From NCBI RefSeq assembly GCF_039652555.1, contig NZ_JBDJAF010000001.1:1240001-1304000 (forward strand): a DNA stretch of 64,000 nt. Reading direction: 5' to 3'. The notes under the pieces were generated by a model that had not been told where the DNA came from, did no database searches, and saw nothing but the letters and a program-made list of their open reading frames with translations. Origin of the DNA: Parafrigoribacterium mesophilum (GTDB taxonomy: Bacteria > Actinomycetota > Actinomycetes > Actinomycetales > Microbacteriaceae). Shown here piece after piece: positions 43,462 through 51,832 of the stretch (position 1 is the stretch's first letter; each line of letters starts with the position of its first letter). The position numbers were made by a program, and so were the translations under genes.

Positions 43462-44658
43462 ATGCGCCTTCCTGGCTTCTCCGCCAAGCTACTGCGGCCG
43501 GCCACTGGTGAGGTGTCCGACCGGGTCACCTTCACCGAGCTCTTCTTCGACCTCGTGTTCGTCTTCGCAGTCACCCAGGTGTCCCATGTTCTGATCGAAC
43601 ACCACTCGTTCGCCGCACTGGCGCACACCGTGATCCTCGGGCTGATCGTGTGGTGGGTGTGGGTGGACACCGTGTGGGTGACGAATTGGCTCAACCCCGA
43701 GCTGCCGTCGGTGCGCGGCATGCTGATCGGGCTCATGCTGCTAGGGCTGCTGATGGCCAGTGCCATGCCGGAGGCCTTCGGACACAAGGCGGTGCTGTTC
43801 GCGGTGTGTCTCGTGGCGCTGCAGGTCGGCCGGAGCCTGTTCACGATGCTCGCGTTCGCGCGGCACCGACCCGGCCACGCGACGAATTTCCTGCGCATCA
43901 GCATCTGGCTGTCGGCATCCGGGGCGTTCTGGATCGGCGGCGCGTTCGCTGCCGAGGAGATTCGGCCCTGGATCTGGGTCGCGGCGTTGATGATCGACTA
44001 CACGGGCCCGCGGGCACGGTTCCGGGTGCCGGGACTGGGTGCTTCCGATCCGAAAACCTGGGACGTCACCGGGGAACACATGGCAGAACGCGTCAGCTTG
44101 TTCATCATCATCGCACTGGGAGAGTCAATCATCGTCGCGGGTACGACGTTCAGTGCACTGGGCCTCGACTGGGTGAAAGTCATCGCTTTCTCTGCCGCAT
44201 TTGCCAGCACTGTGCTGCTCTGGCTGTTGTACTTCAGCCACAACCAGCGCGGCGGGCGGGACTACATCAGCCAGGCGGATGAAAGCGGCTTGATCGCGCA
44301 GGTGGCCTATACCTATGTTCCAGTCCCAATGGTGTTCGGCATCATCGTGGTGGCGGTGGCGGACAACATCGTGCTGCAGCATCCGCTGGATGGCGACACC
44401 TGGGCGGCTGCGTTGATTTGCGGCGGTCCCGTCGTCTACCTGCTCGGGAACGCCTTCTTCACCAGAGCCATTGGCGGGCCGTGGCTGCTCAGTCACTTCG
44501 CGGGCATCGTTACGCTGTCTGGGATCTTTCTGGCGCACGATTCGCTGACTTCGCTAACGACGTACTGGATCGGGAACGCGGTGCTGGGCGCCGTTCTCGT
44601 CGCCGACGAATGGAAGCTCAGGCGCCGGAGGCGGCACACCGAGGACGCCGTAGTCTGA
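43462..44658 (+). CDS. Low temperature requirement A (LtrA)-family membrane protein
   Basis: A 398-residue integral membrane protein with about 11 predicted helices. The N-terminal motif VTFTELFFDLVFVFAVTQVSH is diagnostic of the LtrA family, and GEHMAERVSLFIIIALGESIIVAG in the centre is its second conserved block. The family's biochemical role is not known; it was named from a cold-sensitive Listeria mutant. ATG 43462 has AAAGGA upstream at 43447-43452. It is not linked by overlap to nagA, which precedes it by 53 bases. Confidence 0.9.
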   Translation: MRLPGFSAKLLRPATGEVSDRVTFTELFFDLVFVFAVTQVSHVLIEHHSFAALAHTVILGLIVWWVWVDTVWVTNWLNPELPSVRGMLIGLMLLGLLMASAMPEAFGHKAVLFAVCLVALQVGRSLFTMLAFARHRPGHATNFLRISIWLSASGAFWIGGAFAAEEIRPWIWVAALMIDYTGPRARFRVPGLGASDPKTWDVTGEHMAERVSLFIIIALGESIIVAGTTFSALGLDWVKVIAFSAAFASTVLLWLLYFSHNQRGGRDYISQADESGLIAQVAYTYVPVPMVFGIIVVAVADNIVLQHPLDGDTWAAALICGGPVVYLLGNAFFTRAIGGPWLLSHFAGIVTLSGIFLAHDSLTSLTTYWIGNAVLGAVLVADEWKLRRRRRHTEDAVV

Positions 44659-44711
44659 GCCGGACGTAGTTCGAGCCGGCCGTAGTTTGATGACGCTGCC
44701 GATGCGAGGGG

Positions 44712-46526
44712 TTACCGTTTCCGCCGGGCAAGCGCCTCGTCGACGTCTGGGTCGCCCAGGTTGCCCAACCAGGTGAGCAGGTCGGGATAGGCCTTGGGGT
44801 TCGATGCGATGGCCGCGCGCGCCTCCGGCACCGTAGAGGCGATTTCGCGCAGCCGCACCGCCGAGGTTCTGCGGTTCGCCGCCTCGGCACGAATCGCCTC
44901 GAGCGCCTTCTGGTCGCTGGATGCCGCGCGGTCCTTTCCTGGGCGTTCCGGACCGGCAAGGTGCTCGGTGAGGTCGGGAAGCACCGCGGTGGCTGCCGTC
45001 GTGTCCGTTGCTGCATCCGGCATCGCCTCCGTCGCCAGTTCGGACTCGATGAAGTCGACGTCGTCCGTGGCAGGTTCCGGCCGGCGAGCGTCCGCGGGCT
45101 GGGCGGTCAAGTCGTCTTCGCGCAGTTTCCGCACCGGTTCCCGGCGCTGCCTCGGCGTGCGGGCGATGCCGGTGAAGCTGTACCGGCCGAGCCCATCGTC
45201 CGGCAGCGCGTGGAAATACTCCCGTGCCGCGGGGGTGCCCCACAGAATCACCAACAGCGCCGCCGGGAACGCGAACGCGAGAAGCAACGTCAGCGGTGCG
45301 ATGCTGCCCAAGCCGAGCACCGACCAGATGACCACGAGCGCCAGACCCAGCACGAAAAGCAGTCCGGCATACGCGGTGGCCAGCCGGTGACCCTGACGCG
45401 GATCTTTCGGGCCGGTGAGCCGCACGACGATGCCGCCGGCCGCGCCGAGGAGGCCGAAAATCAGCGCCAGCACGAACGGCACCGGGCTGACCGCGTCGAG
45501 GACGTAGTCTCCTGGGCTGGTCAGCCGGATGATCGCCACGATTGAGACGATCGCCATCAGCGCGTTCACGCCGATTGCCAGATCGAGCACCGGGCGCAGC
45601 GCCGGCAGCCAGGACACCGACTCACCGCCGTGGCGGGTCATCAGGCGCGCGACGGAGGGCGCGGCCACCGCAGCCCCGAACGCCATCCAGAACGCCAGCG
45701 AGAAGGAGGGGAACACGGCCGTCGTGGTCATCTTCGTCAACACGAACTGAGGGCTCAGGCTGAGCAGTCCGAACACCGCACCGACGATGCCGATCCCGAT
45801 GCCAACCAGCCGCCAGGGGTTCGACCCGCGCACGACTCCGACGGCGACCACGGCCAGCAGTGCGGCGTTGCCCAGTGCCAGCAGGGCGATCATGACCATG
45901 GAGCCGGCGTCGAAATGGGTCGCCGCTTCGATGATCTGGATCAGTGTCAGCACGACGACCAGCCCGGCGATGGCGAGCACGGCGACGACCCAGCGCCGGT
46001 CCCGCACGACGTCGCCGTCGGCCAGTTCGGATCGGCGCGGCTGTGCGGCGAGGACCGCTCCGGCCAGTCCGAACGCCATCGCCGGCCCGAGTCCCAGACG
46101 CACCACGATCTCGATCACCAGGTAGACGACCACGAGCAGAAAGTACGGAGTGTTGGCGAGGAGACGGACATCCTGAGTCCTCGCGTAACCCCACGTCGGC
46201 CCGAAGACACCGGCGCGCCAAAGGTACGGGATGCTCAGCGAGGCAAGACTGAGCAGGGTGATCACCACGACGTCGGGATGCGTGGCCGCGAGGTCGCCGG
46301 CGAAGCGGCCGGTTCCGGCGCCGCCGGCGTGCCACACCATGAACAGCGAGATGATCAGCGCGAACGCGGCCAGACCATCGCGCACGTAATCCACGACCGG
46401 GACAGCACGGGTGCCCACCGGTGCCTGGCCGGCTGGCTGACCCTCCGTGCCGACCGCTGTGCCGCAGTTGCTGCAGAACTTTGCTCCCGGTTGAAGTTTG
46501 CTACCGCAGTTGGTGCAGTACGACAT
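44712..46526 (-). CDS. Zinc-ribbon multi-pass membrane protein with C-terminal repeat domain
   Basis: A 604-residue protein built from three parts. Residues 1-25 form a zinc ribbon with paired CxxC motifs (YCTNCGSK and FCSNCGTA). Then come about 12 predicted membrane helices from about 45 to 440. The last part, after an acidic linker, has a compact helical domain (AANRRTSAVRLREIASTVPEARAAIASNPKAYPDLLTWLG) similar to the variant leucine-rich repeat found at the end of other actinobacterial membrane or kinase proteins. No function is assigned. It stands alone, with ATG 46526 24 bases after the stop side of the SDR gene. Confidence 0.82.
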   Translation of the reverse strand: MSYCTNCGSKLQPGAKFCSNCGTAVGTEGQPAGQAPVGTRAVPVVDYVRDGLAAFALIISLFMVWHAGGAGTGRFAGDLAATHPDVVVITLLSLASLSIPYLWRAGVFGPTWGYARTQDVRLLANTPYFLLVVVYLVIEIVVRLGLGPAMAFGLAGAVLAAQPRRSELADGDVVRDRRWVVAVLAIAGLVVVLTLIQIIEAATHFDAGSMVMIALLALGNAALLAVVAVGVVRGSNPWRLVGIGIGIVGAVFGLLSLSPQFVLTKMTTTAVFPSFSLAFWMAFGAAVAAPSVARLMTRHGGESVSWLPALRPVLDLAIGVNALMAIVSIVAIIRLTSPGDYVLDAVSPVPFVLALIFGLLGAAGGIVVRLTGPKDPRQGHRLATAYAGLLFVLGLALVVIWSVLGLGSIAPLTLLLAFAFPAALLVILWGTPAAREYFHALPDDGLGRYSFTGIARTPRQRREPVRKLREDDLTAQPADARRPEPATDDVDFIESELATEAMPDAATDTTAATAVLPDLTEHLAGPERPGKDRAASSDQKALEAIRAEAANRRTSAVRLREIASTVPEARAAIASNPKAYPDLLTWLGNLGDPDVDEALARRKR

Positions 46527-46550
46527 GGTCGGTCTCCTTTGTGCTTTCGC

Positions 46551-47291
46551 TTAGCGGGGCGCCATCCGGATCGCGCCGTCGAGGCGGATCGTTTCGCCGT
46601 TGAGCATAGGGTTCTCCACAATGTGCCGCACCAGTGCAGCGTATTCGGAGGGTTTTCCCAGACGCGACGGGTGCGGCACCTGAGCGCCGAGGGACTCACG
46701 TGCCGCCTCGGGAAGCCCCGCCAGCATCGGCGTGTCGAAGGTACCGGGAGCGATCGTCATGACGCGGATGAGGTGCGCCGCGAGTTCCCGCGCGATCGGC
46801 AGCGTCATGCCGACCACTCCGCCCTTGGATGCCGAGTATGCCGCCTGCCCGATCTGACCGTCGAAGGCGGCGACCGATGCTGTGCTGACGATGACACCAC
46901 GCTCGCCGTCCACGGGGTCGGTGCCTGCGATGGCCTTGGCAGCCAGACGGATGACGTTGAAGGTGCCCAGCAGATTCACCCGCACCACCCGTTCGAAGCT
47001 GTCCAGGGCAAGCGGCCCGTCCCGGCCGAGCGTCTTGCCCGGTGTGCCGATTCCCGCGCAGTTCACCACGATCCGCAGCGGCGCCCTGGCGGCATCCACC
47101 GCGGCTTGCACCTGCGCTTCGTCCGTGACGTCCGCTGGCACGAACGTGACACCATCGACGTTGTCACCGCCGGAGGCGGGCAGGTCGACGATGATCACGT
47201 GGGCGCCCGCGGCGCGCAACTCAAGGGCGGTGGCCAGGCCCAGGCCGGAGGCGCCCCCGGTGACCAGCGCAGAGCATCCGCTGATCTGCAT
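46551..47291 (-). CDS. Short-chain dehydrogenase (3-hydroxyacyl-CoA dehydrogenase type 2-like)
   Basis: A 246-residue SDR. It has the NAD-binding ALVTGGASGLGLATA near 8-22, Asp in IIVDLPA that favours NAD over NADP, NCAGIG, and the catalytic Ser (STASVAA) with YSASKGG (Tyr and Lys). The segment ERGVIVSTASVAAFDGQIGQAAYSASK matches the HSD17B10/3-hydroxy-2-methylbutyryl-CoA dehydrogenase type. It follows the thiolase gene by 2 bases, and the pair fits the last two steps of a beta-oxidation cycle. Confidence 0.9.
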   Translation of the reverse strand: MQISGCSALVTGGASGLGLATALELRAAGAHVIIVDLPASGGDNVDGVTFVPADVTDEAQVQAAVDAARAPLRIVVNCAGIGTPGKTLGRDGPLALDSFERVVRVNLLGTFNVIRLAAKAIAGTDPVDGERGVIVSTASVAAFDGQIGQAAYSASKGGVVGMTLPIARELAAHLIRVMTIAPGTFDTPMLAGLPEAARESLGAQVPHPSRLGKPSEYAALVRHIVENPMLNGETIRLDGAIRMAPR

Positions 47292-47293
47292 GG

Positions 47294-48460
47294 TCACATC
47301 CTCTCGATCACGGTGGCGTTGGCCATGCCGCCGCCCTCGCACATGGTTTGCAGGCCGTATCGCCCGCCGCTGGACTCGAGGTAGTTGACCAGGGTGGCCA
47401 GCAGCCGCGTGCCGGAGGAGCCGAGCGCATGACCGAGCGCGATCGCGCCGCCCCACGGGTTGAGCCGGTCAGGATCGGCGTCCAGGTCGTGCTGCCAGGC
47501 CAGCGGCACGGAGGCGAACGCCTCGTTCACCTCGTACGCGTCCATGTCGTCGATGGTCAGCGACGCCCGCTCGAGCACCTTACGGGTGGCGGGGATGACT
47601 CCGGTGAGCATGAAAATCGGGTCGCTGCCGGTGACGGCGAAACTGAGGAACCGGGCGCGGGGGGTGAGTTTCAGGGCGGCGGCGCGTTCGGCGCTCATGA
47701 TCAGGGCGCCCGAGGCGCCGTCGGTCAGCGGCGATGAGTTGCCGGCCGTGATCCGCCAGTCCAGTTGCGGGAACCGCGCGGCGAGTTCGTCGGTGCGGAA
47801 CGCCGGGTTCAGGCCGGCGAGGCCGTCGACGGTCGTCGTGTCCCGGATGGTTTCATCGCGGAGCACCTCGCCGACGGGGACGATCTCGTGCATGAAGTCG
47901 CCGCGCTCGGTGGCGTCAGCGGCGAGTCGGTGCGACCGGTAAGAGAAGGCGTCCAAGGTGTGCCGGTCCAGGCCCCACTTCTGGGCGATGAGTTCGGCTG
48001 ACACACCCTGGCTGACCAGACCGTCCGGGTACCGGGCGGCCATCCGTTCGCCGTAGGGGTTCCTGCTGCCGGAGGACGATCCGAGTGGCACCCGGCTCAT
48101 CGATTCGACGCCGCAGGCGATGGCGATGTCGTATTGGCCGGTCATGATGCCCTGCGCCGCGAAGGTGGCGGCCTGCTGGCTCGAGCCGCACTGCCTGTCG
48201 ATGGTGGTTCCGGGGACGGAGTCCGGGAAACCGGCGCCCAGCAGTGCACTCCTGGTGATGTTGAAGGTCTGTTCGCCGGCCTGCGACACACAGCCGCCGA
48301 TCACGTCGTCGACCATGGCCGGATCCAGGTCGTTGCGGGTGACGAGCGCTTCGAGCACTCCCGCCAGCAGATCGGCAGGGTGCACCCCGGAGAGGGCCCC
48401 TCCGGGCTTTCCGCGGCCGGACGGCGTTCTCACCACATCGACAATCACTGCTTCTGGCAT
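47294..48460 (-). CDS. Thiolase, acetyl-CoA C-acyltransferase
   Basis: A 388-residue thiolase. The acyl-accepting Cys91 lies in IDRQCGSSQQAA; the C-terminal NPWGGAIALGHALGSSGTR contains the catalytic His and MCEGGGMANATVIERM the second Cys. The enzyme splits a 3-ketoacyl-CoA with CoA, or does the reverse. The QCGSSQQA active-site form is common in actinobacterial lipid and steroid catabolic thiolases. It forms an operon with the SDR gene; a TetR regulator gene on the same strand lies 75 bases upstream. Confidence 0.93.
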   Translation of the reverse strand: MPEAVIVDVVRTPSGRGKPGGALSGVHPADLLAGVLEALVTRNDLDPAMVDDVIGGCVSQAGEQTFNITRSALLGAGFPDSVPGTTIDRQCGSSQQAATFAAQGIMTGQYDIAIACGVESMSRVPLGSSSGSRNPYGERMAARYPDGLVSQGVSAELIAQKWGLDRHTLDAFSYRSHRLAADATERGDFMHEIVPVGEVLRDETIRDTTTVDGLAGLNPAFRTDELAARFPQLDWRITAGNSSPLTDGASGALIMSAERAAALKLTPRARFLSFAVTGSDPIFMLTGVIPATRKVLERASLTIDDMDAYEVNEAFASVPLAWQHDLDADPDRLNPWGGAIALGHALGSSGTRLLATLVNYLESSGGRYGLQTMCEGGGMANATVIERM

Positions 48461-48535
48461 TGTTATTGCCTCCTGTCGGTCAGCCTACGCGTCCTCTGCC
48501 GTGTCGAGACAGTCTCAGCACGGGTCGTTGCGGCG

Positions 48536-49117
48536 CTATGTCAACGATGCCAGTAGCATCCGCACTATGCGCTCGACGCGGTGGGGGAAGCTCTCCAGCG
48601 CACCCAGGGTTTGCGACACCGACAGCGCACCGAAGAAAGCCGACACCATGAGCCAGGCGCACTCCGCGGAGTCGATGCCGGCCCGGATGTCGCCGTCCTG
48701 CTTGGCCTCGTCCAGCATGACCTCGACGTGCCCCATCCACCCGACGTAGGGGGTGGGCAGGGCGCCGTCGATCTGGCTCTTCTCGGCCAGCAGCCGCACC
48801 GTGGCCCGCGCAGGGACATCCGACTGGAACTGCTCCGCGACGAATCGGGTGTTGGCGATGATCGCCGCGATGCCGCGCGGCGCGATTTCGACGCTCGGCG
48901 CCAGAAATGCACCCCGGGCGAACGACGCCTGAATCAGCTCCGTGGCGATCGTGGATTTGGTTCGGAAGTGGTACTGCACGTGCCCCTTGACCGTGCCGGC
49001 GCGGGCGGCGATCGAGGCGATGGAGGTACCGGCGTAGCCGTGTTCGTCGAACTCGACGGCCGCCGCGGCGAGGATCGCCTCCCGCGCGTGGGCGGATCGG
49101 GGCTGCGTTGTAACCAC
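48536..49117 (-). CDS. TetR-family transcriptional regulator
   Basis: A 193-residue TetR regulator. The N-terminal helix-turn-helix runs through AILAAAAVEFDEHGYAGTSIASIAARAGTVKGHVQYHFRTKSTIATELI (about 14-62), resembling the gamma-butyrolactone receptor (ScbR/ArpA) subgroup; the rest is a helical ligand domain. The start GTG 49117 has no Shine-Dalgarno sequence, and a TAACAT -10-like hexamer ends 6 bases before it, so a leaderless message is possible. An 18-bp palindrome at 49151-49168 is a likely autoregulatory operator. The thiolase-SDR pair downstream is a likely target. Confidence 0.9.
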   Translation of the reverse strand: MVTTQPRSAHAREAILAAAAVEFDEHGYAGTSIASIAARAGTVKGHVQYHFRTKSTIATELIQASFARGAFLAPSVEIAPRGIAAIIANTRFVAEQFQSDVPARATVRLLAEKSQIDGALPTPYVGWMGHVEVMLDEAKQDGDIRAGIDSAECAWLMVSAFFGALSVSQTLGALESFPHRVERIVRMLLASLT

Positions 49118-49150
49118 AAACCGATGTTACGGATGTTTCACTTCAGGCAC

Positions 49151-49168
49151 CTAGTACGGTCGTCCTAG
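49151..49168. promoter_or_regulatory. TetR-type operator candidate
   Basis: CTAGTACGGTCGTCCTAG follows CTAG-n-ACG-nn-CGT-n-CTAG, an 18-bp palindrome of the size TetR dimers bind. It is 34 bases upstream of the TetR gene start. Confidence 0.6.
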
Positions 49169-49186
49169 ATGGCGCTAGGCTGTGGG

Positions 49187-49298
49187 CGGGGTGTCTCCGA
49201 CGGTGCAGGACTCCACGCCTCAACCGTGCGACCGCACCGGCAAACGACGCGGTCGACCCGACACGTCTGCGGCGACTGTGGCTGGACGAGACACCCCG
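49187..49298. repeat. 112-bp intergenic element bounded by 11-bp inverted repeats
   Basis: A perfect inverted repeat, CGGGGTGTCTC (49187-49197) and GAGACACCCCG (49288-49298), encloses 90 bases with further short complementary pieces such as CGGTGC/GCACCG. It lies between the TetR gene and the 3' end of the methyltransferase gene and is not explained by either. It contains no open frame of note. Confidence 0.55.
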
Positions 49299-49309
49299 AC
49301 CACGCAGGA

Positions 49310-50137
49310 TCAAATGAGCGCCCACAGCGCGACGGCGCTGGCAGCAGCCACGTTGAGCGAATCGATGCCGTGCGCCATGGGGATGCGGATGACGGTGTCT
49401 GCGGCGCCGATCGCCGCAGCGGTGAGGCCGTCGCCTTCGGCGCCGAGCACGATCGCAAGTTTTGCCGGCGCTGTGGCAGCGAAGTCCCGCAGCGACACGG
49501 CATCCGTGGCCAGCGCAAGGGCGGCGATGTGGAACCCGGATGCCGCGAGCAGCGCGCGCGTGGACGTCCAGTCGCCGACCCTGGTCCAGGGCACCTGCAG
49601 CACGGTGCCCATGCTGACCCGGATCGCGCGCCGGTAGAACGGGTCGGAACAGCGCGGGGTGACCAGCACGGCATCCGCCCCGATGGCGGCGACTGAGCGG
49701 AAGATGGCACCGACGTTGGTGGGGTCGGCGACGTTTTCGAGCACGACGATGCGGCGGGCATGCTCGAGTAGCGCCGTAGGGTCCGGCAGCGCCGGCCGGT
49801 TCATGGCGGCGATCACGCCGCGGTGCAGCACGTAGCCGGTGAGGCCGGCCAGCACCTCGCCCGGCCCGGTGAAGACGGGAACGTCGCCGCCGACCATCGC
49901 GCGCGCCGCATCCACCCACCCGGGCAGCGCGAGTACCGAGCGTGGTTCATGGCCGGCACCCAGCGCGCGCTCCAGCACCAGCGTGGACTCGGCGATGTAG
50001 AGGCCGTGCTCGGTGCCGCGGGCCTTGCGCAGTGCCACATCGGTGGCGCGCGCGTAATCCGCGAGCCGCGGGTGGATCAGGTGCAGGCGCGCAGCATCCG
50101 CGAGCGTTGTCGCATCCGGGATCTCGACGACAGCCAT
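49310..50137 (-). CDS. SpoU/TrmH-family RNA 2'-O-methyltransferase
   Basis: A 275-residue SPOUT methyltransferase. The N-terminal third resembles the SpoU substrate-binding domain (GLYIAESTLVLERAL). The C-terminal domain has the three SpoU motifs: ENVADPTNVGAIFRSVAAIG, VLGAEGDGL and IPMAHGIDSLNVAAASAVAL, which form the knotted SAM site. The enzyme should methylate a ribose in rRNA or tRNA; which one cannot be told from sequence. An unusual 110-bp inverted repeat lies directly upstream of its start. Confidence 0.92.
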   Translation of the reverse strand: MAVVEIPDATTLADAARLHLIHPRLADYARATDVALRKARGTEHGLYIAESTLVLERALGAGHEPRSVLALPGWVDAARAMVGGDVPVFTGPGEVLAGLTGYVLHRGVIAAMNRPALPDPTALLEHARRIVVLENVADPTNVGAIFRSVAAIGADAVLVTPRCSDPFYRRAIRVSMGTVLQVPWTRVGDWTSTRALLAASGFHIAALALATDAVSLRDFAATAPAKLAIVLGAEGDGLTAAAIGAADTVIRIPMAHGIDSLNVAAASAVALWALI

Positions 50138-50146
50138 CCGCTACGG

Positions 50147-50256
50147 CCTTTCATTATTCAGGAGGCGGTGTGATGCGAATGGCTGGTGAGGCAGGGCGAC
50201 AGCATCCCGGCATGCGCGAGCCACTTCTGCCACGTACCCTCCTGAATGATGAAAGG
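50147..50256. repeat. 110-bp imperfect palindrome between two genes
   Basis: Arms of 19 bases (50147-50165 and 50238-50256), starting CCTTTCAT and complementary at 18 positions, enclose 72 bases. The interior also shows imperfect complementarity, so the whole unit could fold into one long hairpin. It fills the gap between the methyltransferase start (50137) and the dehydrogenase stop (50263). No T-run follows. It is unlike the 82-bp element in sequence. Confidence 0.75.
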
Positions 50257-50262
50257 GTCCGG

Positions 50263-51735
50263 TCAGGCGTTCGGGTTCGGAGTCATCGTGTACTTGGTCG
50301 CCAAGTACTCGTGGATGCCCTCGAAGCCGCCCTCACGGCCGAGCCCCGACTGCTTCACGCCGCCGAACGGCGCCGCGGCGTTGGAGACCACGCCGATGTT
50401 CAGCCCCATCATCCCGGTGTCGATCGACTCGATGAGGCGTTGCCCGCGGGCCAGGTCCTTGGTGAAGACGTAGCCAATCAGGCCGAATTCGGTGTCGTTG
50501 GCCAGCCGCACGGCCTCGGCCTCGTCCTTGAACCGAATGATGGACAGCACCGGTCCGAAAATCTCCTCGCTCAGGATGTCGCTGCCGGCCTGCACGTCGT
50601 CGATCACCGTGGGCTGGAAGAACGTGCCCTTGCCATCAATGGCGGAACCGCCGGTGAGCACCGAGGCGCCACGGCCCACCGCGTCGGTGACCAGAGCGCC
50701 GACCTTCTCGATCGCATCCTGGTCGATGAGCGGGCCGATGCCCACGCCGGGCTCGGTGCCGCGGCCCACCTTGAACTCCTTCACCCGCGCGGTCACCCGG
50801 GCCGCGAATTCGTCCGCGATGGACTCGTGCACGATGAACCGGTTACCGGCGGTGCAGGCCTGGCCGATGTTGCGGAACTTCGCCATCATCGCCCCATCCA
50901 CGGCTTGGTCCAGGTCGGCGTCGTCGAACACGACGAACGGCGCGTTGCCGCCCAGTTCCATCGAGGTGCGCAGCACTCCGTTCGCGGCCTGCTTGAGCAG
51001 CGCCACGCCCACCGAGGTGGAGCCGGTGAAACTGAGCTTGCGCAGCCGCCGGTCGGCGAAGATGGGTTCGGAGACGGCACCGGAGTGCGAGGTGGTGAGC
51101 ACGTTCACCACACCGGCAGGCAGGCCCGCTTCCTCCAGCACCTTGACGAACAGCAAGGTGGTGAGCGGGGTGAGCGAGGCTGGCTTGACAATCACGGTGC
51201 AGCCGGCGGCGAGCGCCGGGGCGATCTTGCGGGTCGCCATGGCCAGCGGGAAGTTCCACGGGGTGATCAGGTAGCACGGTCCCACCGGGTGCTGGCTGAC
51301 GATCATCCGCCCGGTGCCCTCCGGGTTGATGCCGTACCGGCCGGTGATCCGCACCGCCTCCTCGCTGAACCAGCGCAGGAATTCGGCGCCGTAGGTCACC
51401 TCGCCGCGGGACTCCGCCAACGGCTTGCCCATCTCCAACGTCATCAGCAGGGCGAAGTCGTCGGCGCGGGCAATCACTGCCTCGAAGGCACGGCGCAGCA
51501 GTTCACCTCGCTGTCGCGGGGCGGTCGCCGCCCAGGTTGCGGATGCCGCGGCGGCAGCATCCATCGCCGCTTTCGCGTCGTCAACCGACGCATCCGCGAT
51601 CGTCTTGATCGTCTCGCCAGTGGCCGGATCCTGCACCGTCATGGTTGCCCCGCCCGTCGCGGGACGCCACTCACCCCCGATGAAAAGCCCATCCGGGACG
51701 TCGGTAAGCAGGTCTTTTTCGGTTATCGCGGTCAT
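50263..51735 (-). CDS. gabD: Succinate-semialdehyde dehydrogenase-like aldehyde dehydrogenase
   Basis: A 490-residue NAD(P)-dependent aldehyde dehydrogenase. Glu260 in MELGGNAPF and Cys294 in GQACTAGNRF are the catalytic pair; TPWNFP and VKPASLTPL form the cofactor site, and GGVKQSGLGREGG is near the C-terminus. The sequence style and length match the succinate-semialdehyde/glutarate-semialdehyde group, though another semialdehyde is possible. It lies downstream of the amidase cluster on the same strand, separated by a terminator-like hairpin, so it may or may not act with it. Confidence 0.88.
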   Translation of the reverse strand: MTAITEKDLLTDVPDGLFIGGEWRPATGGATMTVQDPATGETIKTIADASVDDAKAAMDAAAAASATWAATAPRQRGELLRRAFEAVIARADDFALLMTLEMGKPLAESRGEVTYGAEFLRWFSEEAVRITGRYGINPEGTGRMIVSQHPVGPCYLITPWNFPLAMATRKIAPALAAGCTVIVKPASLTPLTTLLFVKVLEEAGLPAGVVNVLTTSHSGAVSEPIFADRRLRKLSFTGSTSVGVALLKQAANGVLRTSMELGGNAPFVVFDDADLDQAVDGAMMAKFRNIGQACTAGNRFIVHESIADEFAARVTARVKEFKVGRGTEPGVGIGPLIDQDAIEKVGALVTDAVGRGASVLTGGSAIDGKGTFFQPTVIDDVQAGSDILSEEIFGPVLSIIRFKDEAEAVRLANDTEFGLIGYVFTKDLARGQRLIESIDTGMMGLNIGVVSNAAAPFGGVKQSGLGREGGFEGIHEYLATKYTMTPNPNA

Positions 51736-51789
51736 GGTTGCCTCTTCTGGTGAACGGTTTCGACCAGTTTAGAAGGCACGAGCGATGGT

Positions 51790-51825
51790 GGCCACGACGA
51801 TGGGCGGTAGCCGACCGCCGTGGCC
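51790..51825 (-). terminator. Terminator-like hairpin after the amidase gene
   Basis: GGCGGT-AGCCG-ACCGCC forms a 6-bp stem, extended by GGCCAC/GTGGCC outside it with a 7-base bulge. It lies just beyond the stop of the isochorismatase-family gene as read on the minus strand. There is no T-run, so termination is uncertain. Confidence 0.4.
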
Positions 51826-51832
51826 GTACCTG

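Noticed and set aside
45630..47384. A 584-codon plus-strand open frame
   Set aside because: It is antisense to the zinc-ribbon protein and SDR genes, with His/Arg/Asp-rich, low-complexity translation typical of shadow frames.
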